Shown: one piece after another, positions 46,153 through 54,892 of the stretch
How the letters are laid out: every line of letters begins with the position of its first letter
How positions within the stretch are numbered: position 1 is the first letter of the stretch
Assembly: GCA_050250755.1 (NCBI GenBank)
Contig: JBFWOB010000022.1
Location: 1 to 64,000, forward strand
Direction: 5' to 3'
DNA: 64,000 nucleotides
DNA from: Ga0077555 sp050250755
Lineage (GTDB): Bacteria; Pseudomonadota; Alphaproteobacteria; Rhizobiales; Hyphomicrobiaceae
The notes under the pieces: model-generated
Databases searched by the model: none
What the model saw: only the letters and a program-made list of their open reading frames with translations
What the model was told of the DNA's origin: nothing
Translations under genes and position numbers: made by a program

Positions 46153-46193
46153 CCCGGGCACACTGGCCTCGGCCGGTGCAGGCAAGGCCCGGG
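46153..46193. repeat. Composite palindrome just upstream of cobT
   Basis: CCCGGGC (46153-46159) and GCCCGGG (46187-46193) enclose a second arm pair CACTGGCC/GGCCGGTG (one G-T pair). The structure ends 11 bases before the cobT ATG, in a 170-bp gap with no other content. It looks like an interspersed intergenic palindromic element. Whether it is repeated in the genome cannot be tested here. Confidence 0.5.
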
Positions 46194-46204
46194 ATGACGA
46201 ACAG

Positions 46205-48097
46205 ATGGCCCAGCCACCCAAAAAGAACAAGGAATCGCCGGCCGAACCGTTCAAGCGGGTGTTGGGCCTCGCGTCGCGAGCGATCGCGGGCGACAAGGAG
46301 ATGCAGGTCTCGTTTGCGCCGGGCAAGCCGGAGCTCGACGGCAATCATATGCAGTTGCCCGAGCCTTCGAGAGTGCCTTCCGCGAAAGAGATCGCCGTCA
46401 TCAGAGGTTGGGCTGACAGCCTGTCGCTGACGGCAGCCCGGCACGACAAGAAGCTGCACAATCGACTTGCGCCGGCGGCGGGCCCTGCCCGATCGGTGTT
46501 CGAGGCCGCGGAACGTGCGCGGGTCGAGTCCGTGGGTGCCATGCGGATGCCGGGTATGGCCACCAACCTCACGGCCAAGCTCGAAGACCAGTACGCCCAT
46601 GGTCGCTATGCCGACGTGGCCGATCGTCAGGAAGCACCCATCGATGAGGCCTTGGCGCTCCTCGTCCGCGAGCGACTGACGGGCCTCAAGGCGCCTGAGA
46701 CGGCGCGGGGCCTCGTGGACGTGTGGCGGGATTTCATCGAGGAAAAAGCCGGCCCTGCCTTCGAGCGGCTCGATAAGGTTGCAGACGATCAGGCCGCTTT
46801 CGGGCGGATGATGCGTGACATGCTGCGCGCGCTGGAGCTGACCGAGGAACGCGCGGAAGGTGAGAGCGAAGACGGCGACAGTGACGAGGAGCAGCAGCCG
46901 GACGCCGGAGAGTCGGACGCGCAGGATAGCTCCGACGGAAGCGACGAGCAGGATCAGGAGTCCGACGACCAGAGCTCGGAAAGCGAGGATGGCGAATCTG
47001 CCGAGGCCTCCGAGGACGGCGACACCGATGAATTCGACGCCGACTCCGAAGGCGACGACATGGCCGAGACGCGCGAGCCGTGGCGCCCCAACACGTCGGT
47101 CCTCGATGACCCAGAGCGGTTCGGATACAAGGTTTTCACGCGAGCCAACGACGAGGAGATCGAGGCGGAGGATCTCTCCACGCCGGACGAACTCGAGCGG
47201 CTGCGAGCGTTTCTCGATAAGGAGTTGCGGAACCTTTCGAGTGCTGTCTCTCGGCTGGCGAACAAGCTGCAGCGTAAGTTGCTAGCGCAACAGAATCGCT
47301 CGTGGGAGTTCGATCTCGAGGAAGGCGCGCTCGACGTCGCACGTCTGCCACGCATTATCATCGATCCGATGCACCCACTGTCGTTCAAGCGCGAGCACGA
47401 CACCAATTTCAAAGATACGGTCGTCACGCTTCTCCTCGACAACTCCGGCTCGATGCGTGGTCGGCCGATCATGGTCGCGGCTTGCTGTGCGGATATTCTG
47501 GCACGGACGCTGGAGCGGTGCGGCGTGAAGGTGGAGATCCTGGGCTTCACTACGCGCGCCTGGAAGGGTGGGCAATCACGTGAGGCATGGCTTGCTGCCG
47601 GCAAGCCAGCGGGTCCGGGACGTCTCAATGATCTCAGGCATATCATCTACAAGACAGCAGACGCGCCTTGGCGGCGGTCAAAGCGCGCGCTGGCGCTGAT
47701 GATGCGTGAAGGGCTGCTCAAGGAGAACATCGACGGAGAGGCGCTTGCCTGGGCTCATCACAGATTGCTCGGTCGGCCCGAGCAACGTCGTATTCTGATG
47801 ATGATCTCGGATGGTGCACCGGTTGACGATTCGACGCTGTCCGTCAATTCCGGCTGCTACCTCGAGCGTCATCTCCGGCAGGTGATCGAGGAGATCGAGA
47901 CAAAGTCGCCCGTGCAGCTTCTGGCGATCGGCATCGGCCATGACGTGACGCGCTACTATCGGCGCGCGGTAACGATTACCGATCCTTCGGAGCTGGCGGG
48001 AGCGATGACGGATAAGCTTGTCGAACTCTTCGACGAGCAGGCAGAAGAAGCGCCGGCGATGCGCCGCGCCATGGGCGGCCGTCAGCGGGGACGATAA
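46205..48097 (+). CDS. cobT: Cobaltochelatase subunit CobT
   Basis: CobT is the metal-ion-binding partner of CobS in the aerobic cobaltochelatase. The 630-residue product has the CobT N-terminal domain (to about residue 215). A strongly acidic, low-complexity Asp/Glu/Ser stretch follows (about 218-290). The C-terminal von Willebrand A domain has the MIDAS motif DNSGSMRG near residue 413 and a late MISDGAPVDDST. The length fits the usual 600-640. The ATG is preceded by only a weak GGGA; a palindromic element ends just before it. Confidence 0.95.
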   Translation: MAQPPKKNKESPAEPFKRVLGLASRAIAGDKEMQVSFAPGKPELDGNHMQLPEPSRVPSAKEIAVIRGWADSLSLTAARHDKKLHNRLAPAAGPARSVFEAAERARVESVGAMRMPGMATNLTAKLEDQYAHGRYADVADRQEAPIDEALALLVRERLTGLKAPETARGLVDVWRDFIEEKAGPAFERLDKVADDQAAFGRMMRDMLRALELTEERAEGESEDGDSDEEQQPDAGESDAQDSSDGSDEQDQESDDQSSESEDGESAEASEDGDTDEFDADSEGDDMAETREPWRPNTSVLDDPERFGYKVFTRANDEEIEAEDLSTPDELERLRAFLDKELRNLSSAVSRLANKLQRKLLAQQNRSWEFDLEEGALDVARLPRIIIDPMHPLSFKREHDTNFKDTVVTLLLDNSGSMRGRPIMVAACCADILARTLERCGVKVEILGFTTRAWKGGQSREAWLAAGKPAGPGRLNDLRHIIYKTADAPWRRSKRALALMMREGLLKENIDGEALAWAHHRLLGRPEQRRILMMISDGAPVDDSTLSVNSGCYLERHLRQVIEEIETKSPVQLLAIGIGHDVTRYYRRAVTITDPSELAGAMTDKLVELFDEQAEEAPAMRRAMGGRQRGR

Positions 48098-48135
48098 GCG
48101 CGATCGCTGATTTTTGAGGGGGTGGCGCTCTGAAC

Positions 48136-49233
48136 GTGGTCGCCAACGATCGTGTCGGCTGGATCGTGAGAGCTGGCGCAAGGTGGGTTGCGTTCGCTCT
48201 TGTGGCCTCGATTGGCCTGGCAGCCGGAGGGGCGGGGGATGCGGTCGCGCGTGAAAGCGCGGCGGCTGCTTCGCGATCTGTCGACATAGAAGCACGGTCC
48301 ATTCCGCACTTCCGGGCATCAAGTCCCGGTCAAAGTGTTTTCGGCCGGCTCAAATATCGTGGGGGATTGTCGCTCACCTCGGCCGATTCTGCTTTTGGTG
48401 GGTGGTCGGGGCTCGTTATCGAGCCTGATGGTCGGCGCATTCTTGCGGTGTCGGATACGGGTGCGTGGTTATCCGCGGAAATGGTCTATCGAGGCGATGC
48501 GCCGGTAGGCCTTACGAAGGCTCTCATGGGGCCCGTGGTTGCGCTGAAGGGACGGGCGCTCGACACGAAGCGCGATCTCGACGCGGAGTCCATGACTGCT
48601 TATTCCGGCGATCTTTCGCACGGCTCCGTGTTGATTGGGTTCGAGCGGAACCATCGGATCGGTGTTTTTCCTGTCGAGAATCATGTGCTGATGGCGCCGG
48701 TGCGCTATCTCAAGCTACCGCCGGAAGCCCGGCATATGCGCCGTAATGCAGGATTCGAGGCGGTGGTCGTTTTGCGCGACGGTCCATTCAAGGGCAGCGT
48801 CGTGGCCTTCTCGGAACGCTATCCCGGCCCGACCGAACATCACACGGGCTGGATCTGGGTGAGAAACGCGCCGCAACGGCTTTCGCTTGTCGATCATGGC
48901 GGTTTCGACATCACCGATGCGGCGTCTCTACCGGATGGCACGCTGGTGCTGCTCGAGCGACGCTTCCGCTGGACGGAGGGCGTGAAGATGCGCCTGAGAC
49001 GCTTTCCGGCCGACGCGGTGAAACCGGGGGCGGTGCTCGACGGCGAGGTTCTTCTCGAGGCCGATCTCACCAGCCAGATCGATAACATGGAAGGGCTTGC
49101 CGCCCACCGTAGCCCGAGCGGCGAGATTGTGCTTACGGTCCTCTCGGACAACAACTTCAACACGTTCTTGCAGCGCAATTTACTTCTGCAGTTCACGCTC
49201 CTCGACGACAACGCGGCGGCTAAGAAACCATGA
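48136..49233 (+). CDS. Secreted esterase-like phytase-family protein
   Basis: This is a 365-residue exported protein with a signal peptide over about residues 1-38 (VARES after a long hydrophobic run). The body resembles the 'esterase-like activity of phytase' family beta-propeller, with FGGWSGLVIEPDGRRILAVSDTGAWL, DAESMTAYSG, GFERNHRIGVFPV and IDNMEGLAAHRS. Activity is untested in most members. The start is GTG 48136 with a GGGGG stretch rather far upstream. It is convergent with the next gene. Confidence 0.8.
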   Translation: MVANDRVGWIVRAGARWVAFALVASIGLAAGGAGDAVARESAAAASRSVDIEARSIPHFRASSPGQSVFGRLKYRGGLSLTSADSAFGGWSGLVIEPDGRRILAVSDTGAWLSAEMVYRGDAPVGLTKALMGPVVALKGRALDTKRDLDAESMTAYSGDLSHGSVLIGFERNHRIGVFPVENHVLMAPVRYLKLPPEARHMRRNAGFEAVVVLRDGPFKGSVVAFSERYPGPTEHHTGWIWVRNAPQRLSLVDHGGFDITDAASLPDGTLVLLERRFRWTEGVKMRLRRFPADAVKPGAVLDGEVLLEADLTSQIDNMEGLAAHRSPSGEIVLTVLSDNNFNTFLQRNLLLQFTLLDDNAAAKKP

Positions 49234-49292
49234 GAAGGCGCTGCGTTTCGGCGTGCGACCACTCGTCGAACTTGAACGCTCCGACACGGCAA

Positions 49293-49319
49293 CGAGGGCG
49301 CCCGACATGGACGCCCTCG
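49293..49319. repeat. Inverted repeat between convergent genes
   Basis: CGAGGGCG (49293-49300) and CGCCCTCG (49312-49319) form a perfect 8-bp stem with an 11-base loop between two convergent stop codons. There is no T-run on either strand, so it is only a possible terminator. Confidence 0.45.
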
Positions 49320-49346
49320 GAGAAAAGATAACGTCGAGCCTGGTAT

Positions 49347-49784
49347 TCAGTGAAGCCCGTAGACCTGAATCGTCGCGCGACCTCGGAAGCTCGGGCGCGA
49401 ACGGTACGTCATTTGGATCTCGCGAATGATGCGCGTATTGCCTTTCAGGTCGATTGTGCGTGTTTCGCTGTTTTTCCGCATTTTCTGGCGAACGCGAATA
49501 TCGTCCGGCGCACCGTTCGCATAGATCACTTTGAGATCGAGTATCTCGATATCGTTGTCGGCTACCCTGAGCTTGATGGCGCGGAACTTTCCGTCTTTGC
49601 GGCCGACGCGAATGACATCGTGGTCAACGCCGAAGTTGACCTTCTGCTCGCCAAGAAGGTCCCACGTACCCGGGCGATTGTCGGGCCTGCGCTGGGCGTT
49701 GGCGCTGTCGAGCGGCAGTGCGGAAAGCGACGCGGCTGAGGCTGCGATGACTCCAAGACTCGCGAGAAAGGCGCGGCGTTGCAT
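49347..49784 (-). CDS. Secreted DUF2541-like single-domain protein
   Basis: This is a 145-residue exported protein. The N terminus MQRRAFLASLGVIA carries a twin-arginine-like motif before a hydrophobic stretch ending SANA-Q, so Tat export is possible. The remaining domain follows the pattern V-x-F-x-V-D-x-D-V-I-x-V-G-R, then KFRAIKLRVADNDIEILDL and IREIQMTYRSRPSFRGRATIQVYG. That pattern recurs in the neighbouring 427-residue protein and resembles the DUF2541 beta-sandwich group. Function unknown. Confidence 0.68.
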   Translation of the reverse strand: MQRRAFLASLGVIAASAASLSALPLDSANAQRRPDNRPGTWDLLGEQKVNFGVDHDVIRVGRKDGKFRAIKLRVADNDIEILDLKVIYANGAPDDIRVRQKMRKNSETRTIDLKGNTRIIREIQMTYRSRPSFRGRATIQVYGLH

Positions 49785-49908
49785 TCGTGTCTCCTGGGTG
49801 GAATTCGGATGGTGATCTTGGCTTGTGGTCAGATCAGAGCCTTGCCTTTGCGTAGCAGGGCCGTGATGGCCGGCCGATGGCGGCTAACCAGACCTTCAAC
49901 GAAAGAAA

Positions 49909-49930
49909 GGGCGCCAATCCGGCGCCCTTT
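49909..49930 (-). terminator. Intrinsic terminator of the three-repeat protein gene
   Basis: GGGCGCC/GGCGCCC (49909-49915 and 49921-49927) with a 5-base loop is followed on the minus strand by TTTCTTTCGTT, 28 bases after the stop at 49956. On the plus strand TTT follows, so it may be weakly bidirectional. Confidence 0.75.
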
Positions 49931-49955
49931 CCGTATTTATTCGGAGATATTTTCT

Positions 49956-51239
49956 CTACTGTGCCCAGAATTCCACGAAGGCCTGAGATTTTCCTGCGGC
50001 GCTCTTATCGAAGATGCGCGAGCGATAGCTGACCTGGATTTCGCGTACAGGCTTGCGCTTGAGCTGCATTGGCCCGAAAGAACCGCCGCCATCCACTTTC
50101 TGGCCAACGGGCACGGTATCTGTGGTGCCGTCACCGTACACAATGGTCAGCTTATTCAACGTGATTGCGCGATCTTTTACGTCGAGCCGCATCCGGTTGA
50201 AACCCCAGTTGCGCGCAACTGAAATCACGTCCGTCTCATAGCCGATGCCCTTCTTCAGGCTGACCGAGAAGAACTTCGGTTGCTGGCCGCCGAGATAAAG
50301 CCAACCGCGGTTGCCGCCATACTTGAACGCCTCGCCGTCGTTGACGATTTCGCCGCCACCCGAGGTGGTGGGCTTGCCGTACCAGCCGTCCGCGAATTCG
50401 CCGTAGACTTCGACGCGTGCCTGACCGCGGGCGCCGGGGCGGCTCTTGTAGACAAGCCGGATTTCCTTGATGAAGCGATCGCCTTTCAACTCGAACCACT
50501 TGCTTCGCGAGTTCGCCGGTATATTGGTCCCGACAGCAAGAACTTCGGGCTCGCCATCGATGTAGATGACCCGCATTTCGTTCAAGTAGAGGTCGTTGTC
50601 GAGCACGCGCAAACGGATCTTGTCGAACTTGCCGAATTGGCGACCGATGCTGATGACATCGCGATCGACACTGAAGCCGACATTTTGAACTCCGAAGAGC
50701 ACGTCACCGCCCGCGGTCACCGTTCCCGGTGTTGCGGAAACGGGCGTCGACGATATTGGTCGCGACGGGCTTGTGGCGGAGCTTGCGATATTGGCCGGAC
50801 GGATTGCGCGCGATCCTGAACGGCTGGTCACCCCCACGACGCGCACGGCCGCCTGATGAGGCTCGCCTGGCGACGTCTTATAGTGCATCACGATCTCGTC
50901 GATGAACTTCTCGCGGCCGTTGCCATCATCCGGACCCATGATCCGCGTGCGCTTGTCGACTTGGTCCAGATGGATCAGGCGGCCGCGATCCTCGGTGAAG
51001 GTCGTGCCGTCAGCATAGTGCACGTCGATCTTCGAAATATCGACCGACGAGCCGTCCAGGACGTAGACGCGAATGCCGCTGAACTTGCCAGGGATAGAGC
51101 GAACATCAATACGATCGACGTCGCGAATGATCCGGCGTGCTTTGGCTTCCGCCAGCGTCACTTCAACTTGTGCGAACACATTGGTCGCCGGCGCCATCGC
51201 GAAAAGCGCGAGGGCCAGCGTAAGCAGCCTCCCGTACAT
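49956..51239 (-). CDS. Secreted protein with three DUF2541-like repeats
   Basis: This is a 427-residue exported protein with a signal peptide ending VFA-Q near residue 23. It holds three copies of the domain found singly in the downstream gene. A diverged first copy (about 30-135) contains KFSGIRVYVLDGSSVDISKI. A close second copy (about 180-285) contains RQFGKFDKIRLRVLDNDLYL and ARVEVYG. A third (about 315-425) contains GFNRMRLDVKDRAITLNKL. A Ser/Thr/Pro linker joins copies 1 and 2. It probably acts in the periplasm or at the surface, perhaps in binding; function unknown. Confidence 0.72.
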   Translation of the reverse strand: MYGRLLTLALALFAMAPATNVFAQVEVTLAEAKARRIIRDVDRIDVRSIPGKFSGIRVYVLDGSSVDISKIDVHYADGTTFTEDRGRLIHLDQVDKRTRIMGPDDGNGREKFIDEIVMHYKTSPGEPHQAAVRVVGVTSRSGSRAIRPANIASSATSPSRPISSTPVSATPGTVTAGGDVLFGVQNVGFSVDRDVISIGRQFGKFDKIRLRVLDNDLYLNEMRVIYIDGEPEVLAVGTNIPANSRSKWFELKGDRFIKEIRLVYKSRPGARGQARVEVYGEFADGWYGKPTTSGGGEIVNDGEAFKYGGNRGWLYLGGQQPKFFSVSLKKGIGYETDVISVARNWGFNRMRLDVKDRAITLNKLTIVYGDGTTDTVPVGQKVDGGGSFGPMQLKRKPVREIQVSYRSRIFDKSAAGKSQAFVEFWAQ

Positions 51240-51430
51240 TTTGAACTCCCCGTGTCTACTGACGATGCCCCGGATGATCGCCCGGCGGTTAACCTATCGA
51301 TACGTTAAAAAAAAGGCTATTGCCGCGATGGATGAACAACTCGAGAGTGCGCCAGCGTTGCGAATGAGCAACGCTTCTGCTCGCGGCCTGCGCTACGATA
51401 AAATCGAGAAATCAAGGAGGCTCGAAGCCT

Positions 51431-52852
51431 ATGGGTGCTGAGGCAAACCGCGCCGGCAGCGGCGTCGCAACCGCAATTGCGATCCTGCGGCAACGCTTTG
51501 GGGATCGGGTGCAGACTGGCGAGGCGATTCGAAGGCAGCACGGTCATACTCTGACGTGGTTGCCCAACCAGCCGCCCGATGCCGTGGTGTGGCCGGTATC
51601 GACAGAAGAGGTGCAGCAGGTCATGCAGATTGCTGCCGAGCACCGGACGCCTGTCATTCCATTCGGGGCGGGAACCTCGCTGGAGGGCCATTTGAATGCA
51701 CCGGACGGCGGAATCTCAATCGATCTAACGCGCATGGACGAAATTCTGGCGGTCAACGAAAGCGATCTCGATTGTGTCGTGCAGGCCGGCGTCTCGCGCA
51801 AGAAGCTCAACGACTACCTCCGCGACATGGGGCTTTTCTTCCCGGTCGATCCCGGTGCGGAGGAAGCCACTATCGGCGGAATGGCCGCGACCCGCGCTTC
51901 GGGCACGACTGCGGTGCGCTATGGGACGATGCGCGACAACGTCTTGAACGTGACTGCGGTCATGGCTGACGGCAGCGTCATTCGCACGGCGCGGCGGGCA
52001 CGGAAATCATCGGCGGGATACGATCTGACAAAGCTTCTGGTCGGCTCAGAGGGCACGCTCGGGATCATGACCGAGCTGACTGTGCGGCTCTATGGCATTC
52101 CGGAGAAGATCCTGTCGGCTGTTTGCTCGTTCGCATCGCTGGAAGGCGCCGTGAACTCGGTAATTCAAGCGATCCAGCTCAATCTCGGGCTCGCGCGATC
52201 GGAACTCATCGACGAGGTTCAGGTAGCGGCGCTCAACAAGCACTCCAAGCTGGGCCTCAAGGAGAGCCCGATGCTGTTCCTTGAGTTCCACGGGACGGAG
52301 GCGGCGGTCAACGAGCAGATCGAGAGATTCAAAGAGATCGCGCTCACGGAGGGAGCGACAGGGTTTGAATGGGCCGAGCGCGAGGAAGATCGCCGGCGGC
52401 TCTGGAAAGCGCGCCACGAGGCGTACTGGGCGATGCGAACGCTCTATCCTGGCCGGGAGTCGATCGCGACCGATGTCTGCGTCCCGATTTCGCGGTTGAC
52501 GGAGTGCATCATGGAAACCCAGGCCGACATCGCGACGATGGGTATCCCAGCAGGGATCGTCGGGCACGTGGGCGACGGCAACTTCCATACGCAGCCAATG
52601 GTGGATACGAAAAATCCGAAAGAGATAGCGGCGATCGAGAATTTTCTGGCCCGACTCTCCGAGCGAGCGGTTCGGCTCGATGGCACCTGCACGGGCGAGC
52701 ATGGAGTGGGGCAGGGAAAGAAGAAGTATCTCGTTGCCGAGCATGGGGCGGCGCTCGAACCTATGCGCGCTATCAAGCAAGCGCTCGATCCGCTGAACAT
52801 CCTCAATCCGGGTAAGATTTTGCCTTCCAGTGATTACCCGACGTCAGGGTGA
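51431..52852 (+). CDS. FAD-linked oxidase, D-lactate dehydrogenase / GlcD family
   Basis: This is a 473-residue flavoprotein of the VAO/PCMH superfamily that oxidises 2-hydroxy acids such as D-lactate or glycolate. The FAD domain shows VIPFGAGTSLEGHLNAP and VDPGAEEATIGGMAATRASG. The C-terminal domain has GHVGDGNFHT and DGTCTGEHGVGQGKKKYL with metal/substrate histidines. Sequence alone does not settle lactate versus glycolate. No glcE/glcF genes follow, favouring a stand-alone D-lactate dehydrogenase. It has a strong AGGAGG. Its last 9 bp overlap hslO on the other strand. Confidence 0.88.
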   Translation: MGAEANRAGSGVATAIAILRQRFGDRVQTGEAIRRQHGHTLTWLPNQPPDAVVWPVSTEEVQQVMQIAAEHRTPVIPFGAGTSLEGHLNAPDGGISIDLTRMDEILAVNESDLDCVVQAGVSRKKLNDYLRDMGLFFPVDPGAEEATIGGMAATRASGTTAVRYGTMRDNVLNVTAVMADGSVIRTARRARKSSAGYDLTKLLVGSEGTLGIMTELTVRLYGIPEKILSAVCSFASLEGAVNSVIQAIQLNLGLARSELIDEVQVAALNKHSKLGLKESPMLFLEFHGTEAAVNEQIERFKEIALTEGATGFEWAEREEDRRRLWKARHEAYWAMRTLYPGRESIATDVCVPISRLTECIMETQADIATMGIPAGIVGHVGDGNFHTQPMVDTKNPKEIAAIENFLARLSERAVRLDGTCTGEHGVGQGKKKYLVAEHGAALEPMRAIKQALDPLNILNPGKILPSSDYPTSG

Positions 52853-53836
52853 AGGAAGGTCGTCCTCCTCGAAGCGGTATTTGGTCGAGCAGAACTCGCA
52901 TGTGACGGTGACTGCACCATCGTCCTCACGCATGTCGGCGAGCTCTTCGGCGGAGAAACCGGCCAGAAAGCCCGCGATCCGTGTCCGTGAGCAGCGACAG
53001 CGTGTGGCGACCGGTGTTTCTTCGCCGACACGCACGCCCTCCTCGTGAAAGAGGCGAAGCAAAAGGCGCTCGGGTGAGAGCGTCGGGTCGATCAGTTCGT
53101 GGCTTTCGACGGTTGCGGCTAACGTGGCGACGCGGAGCCAATCATCGTCATCCTCGCCGTGCAGGCGGGCGTCGCGTTCTTCCGGCGTCTCGTTGGGGTG
53201 AGGATCACCGCCAAGTCGCGGCACATGCTGCAGTATCAGTCCCCCGGCGCGCCACTTCCAAGGCGAGCCGCCAGTCGCGCCGCTGATCATCTGGCGTGCG
53301 ACGGCCAAACGAATGAAGGTGGGTAGCTGCTCGGACTGACGGAAGTAGGTGTGGGCGGCATCCGTGAGTGAGCCGCCGTCGAGCGCGACAATACCCTGAT
53401 GGCTCGGAAGTTTGGAGCCTGGATCGATGGTCATGGCCATATGGCCGGTGCCCAGGAGATCGCTTTGCGCGGTTGCTCCCGATGCGACAAGGGCGTCGAC
53501 TTTAGCCCGATCGAAGCTGGCGTAGCCACGCATGGCACCGGGGGCATCATAATGAACGACGAGGAATCCCAATGGGCCATCGGTCTTGGTCTGCAGGATC
53601 AATCGGCCGCCTGGTTTCAAGGGATGGCCGAGCAGCGCGGTCAGCGCCAACGCCTCGCCCAGCGTCGCCCGCACCGGATCGGGATAATCGTGGGCATCGA
53701 GAACCTTATCGACGGCGGGACCGAGGCGCACAATGCGTCCGGAGATGCGCGATTTGACTGTGCCGAACGGTAGCACGATGTCATCAGCGCTGTCGCTGCG
53801 CGCCGCCCGGGTCGGTTCCGTTGCTCGCTCAGCCAT
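52844..53836 (-). CDS. hslO: Redox-regulated chaperone Hsp33 HslO
   Basis: Hsp33 is a zinc-bound holdase activated by oxidative disulfide formation. The product is 330 residues from ATG 53836 (GAGG seven bases upstream; ATG 53839 is adjacent). It has the N-terminal domain with YDAPGAMRGYASFD and the redox-switch zinc centre near the C terminus with RCRCSR (CxC) and TCEFC (CxxC). It is 84 bp downstream of argF on the same strand, and overlaps the flavoprotein gene by 9 bp end to end. Confidence 0.93.
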   Translation of the reverse strand: MAERATEPTRAARSDSADDIVLPFGTVKSRISGRIVRLGPAVDKVLDAHDYPDPVRATLGEALALTALLGHPLKPGGRLILQTKTDGPLGFLVVHYDAPGAMRGYASFDRAKVDALVASGATAQSDLLGTGHMAMTIDPGSKLPSHQGIVALDGGSLTDAAHTYFRQSEQLPTFIRLAVARQMISGATGGSPWKWRAGGLILQHVPRLGGDPHPNETPEERDARLHGEDDDDWLRVATLAATVESHELIDPTLSPERLLLRLFHEEGVRVGEETPVATRCRCSRTRIAGFLAGFSAEELADMREDDGAVTVTCEFCSTKYRFEEDDLPSP

Positions 53837-53920
53837 CATTTGTCCTCGTCGGTTGAGCCTCCGGCGCCTCAACCTTGATTGTGAGTTTGCGGGCGCGCTT
53901 TCCGCGCGCTGCTCGATACT

Positions 53921-54883
53921 TCAGACGCCGAGGCACCAAGCAAGAATTGCCTTCTGGGCATGGAGGCGGTTCTCAGCCTCGTCGAAGACGACGGACTGCG
54001 GGCCGTCGATGACGCTCGCCGACACCTCGAGACCCCGATACGCGGGCAAGCAATGCATGAAGATTGCATCCTTTGCGGCCCGTTTCATCAAGCCGTCGTC
54101 CACCGCGTATGGCGAGAGAAGCTGTTTGCGGCGCGTTTCATCGCTCTGCCCCATGGACACCCACGTGTCGGTGACAACGCAGTCCGTACCTTTCACCGCC
54201 TCGCCAGCTTCGTCGGTGAGAAGGATGTTGCCGCCTTGGGCGCGTGCCCATTCGACAACGCGTGCCTCGGGGTTAAGTTGCGGAGGGCAGGCCAGCCGCA
54301 GCTCGAAGCCGAAACGCACGGCGGCGTGCATCCACGACGTGGCGACGTTATTGCCGTCGCCCACCCAGGCGATCTTGCGTCCGGAGATGTCGCCTTTCGA
54401 TTCCTCGAAGGTCACGATGTCGGCGATGACCTGACAGGGATGGGAGAGATCCGTCAGGCCGTTGATGATGGGGATCGTTGCGTGCTCGGCGTATTCGAGA
54501 AGCGTCTCGTGTTTGTTCGCACGCAACATGATCGCGTCGACGTAGCGCGAAAGTACCTTGGCGGTATCTGAAACCGGCTCGCCGCGGCCGGTCTGGAGAT
54601 CGGCGTGGTTGAGCGGAATCGTCTGCCCACCGAGCTGGCGCATGGCCAAGTCGAACGAGACGCGTGTCCGTGTCGAGGGCTTCTCGAAGATCATCGCGAG
54701 CACCGCGTCGGCGATGCCTTTTGGGCGCAGCTCCTTTGGTGTGCGGCGGCCGGCCTTCTTCATGGCGTGGGTCATGTCGACGATGCGCCGCAGCTCGTTC
54801 GCCGAGAGTTGATCAAGATCGAGGAAGTGCCGGACGGCTTTTGAGCTCGTCCGACTTGCCTTGGGCGAGGTACGGGTCAGCAC
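53921..54883 (-). CDS. argF: Ornithine carbamoyltransferase ArgF
   Basis: ArgF makes citrulline from ornithine and carbamoyl phosphate in arginine synthesis. The 320-residue product has the carbamoyl-phosphate motif KPSTRTRVSFD (STRTR at 70-74), HPCQ in LSHPCQVIADI, the ornithine loop WVSMGQ and the late MHCLPAY. It follows argD by 9 bp, so the two are co-transcribed. Confidence 0.96.
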   Translation of the reverse strand: MLTRTSPKASRTSSKAVRHFLDLDQLSANELRRIVDMTHAMKKAGRRTPKELRPKGIADAVLAMIFEKPSTRTRVSFDLAMRQLGGQTIPLNHADLQTGRGEPVSDTAKVLSRYVDAIMLRANKHETLLEYAEHATIPIINGLTDLSHPCQVIADIVTFEESKGDISGRKIAWVGDGNNVATSWMHAAVRFGFELRLACPPQLNPEARVVEWARAQGGNILLTDEAGEAVKGTDCVVTDTWVSMGQSDETRRKQLLSPYAVDDGLMKRAAKDAIFMHCLPAYRGLEVSASVIDGPQSVVFDEAENRLHAQKAILAWCLGV

Positions 54884-54892
54884 GGATCTTCT

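Noticed and set aside
49293..49319. Intrinsic terminator between the phytase-like gene and the DUF2541-like gene
   Set aside because: The stem is perfect, but neither strand has a T-run after it, so it is listed only as an inverted repeat.
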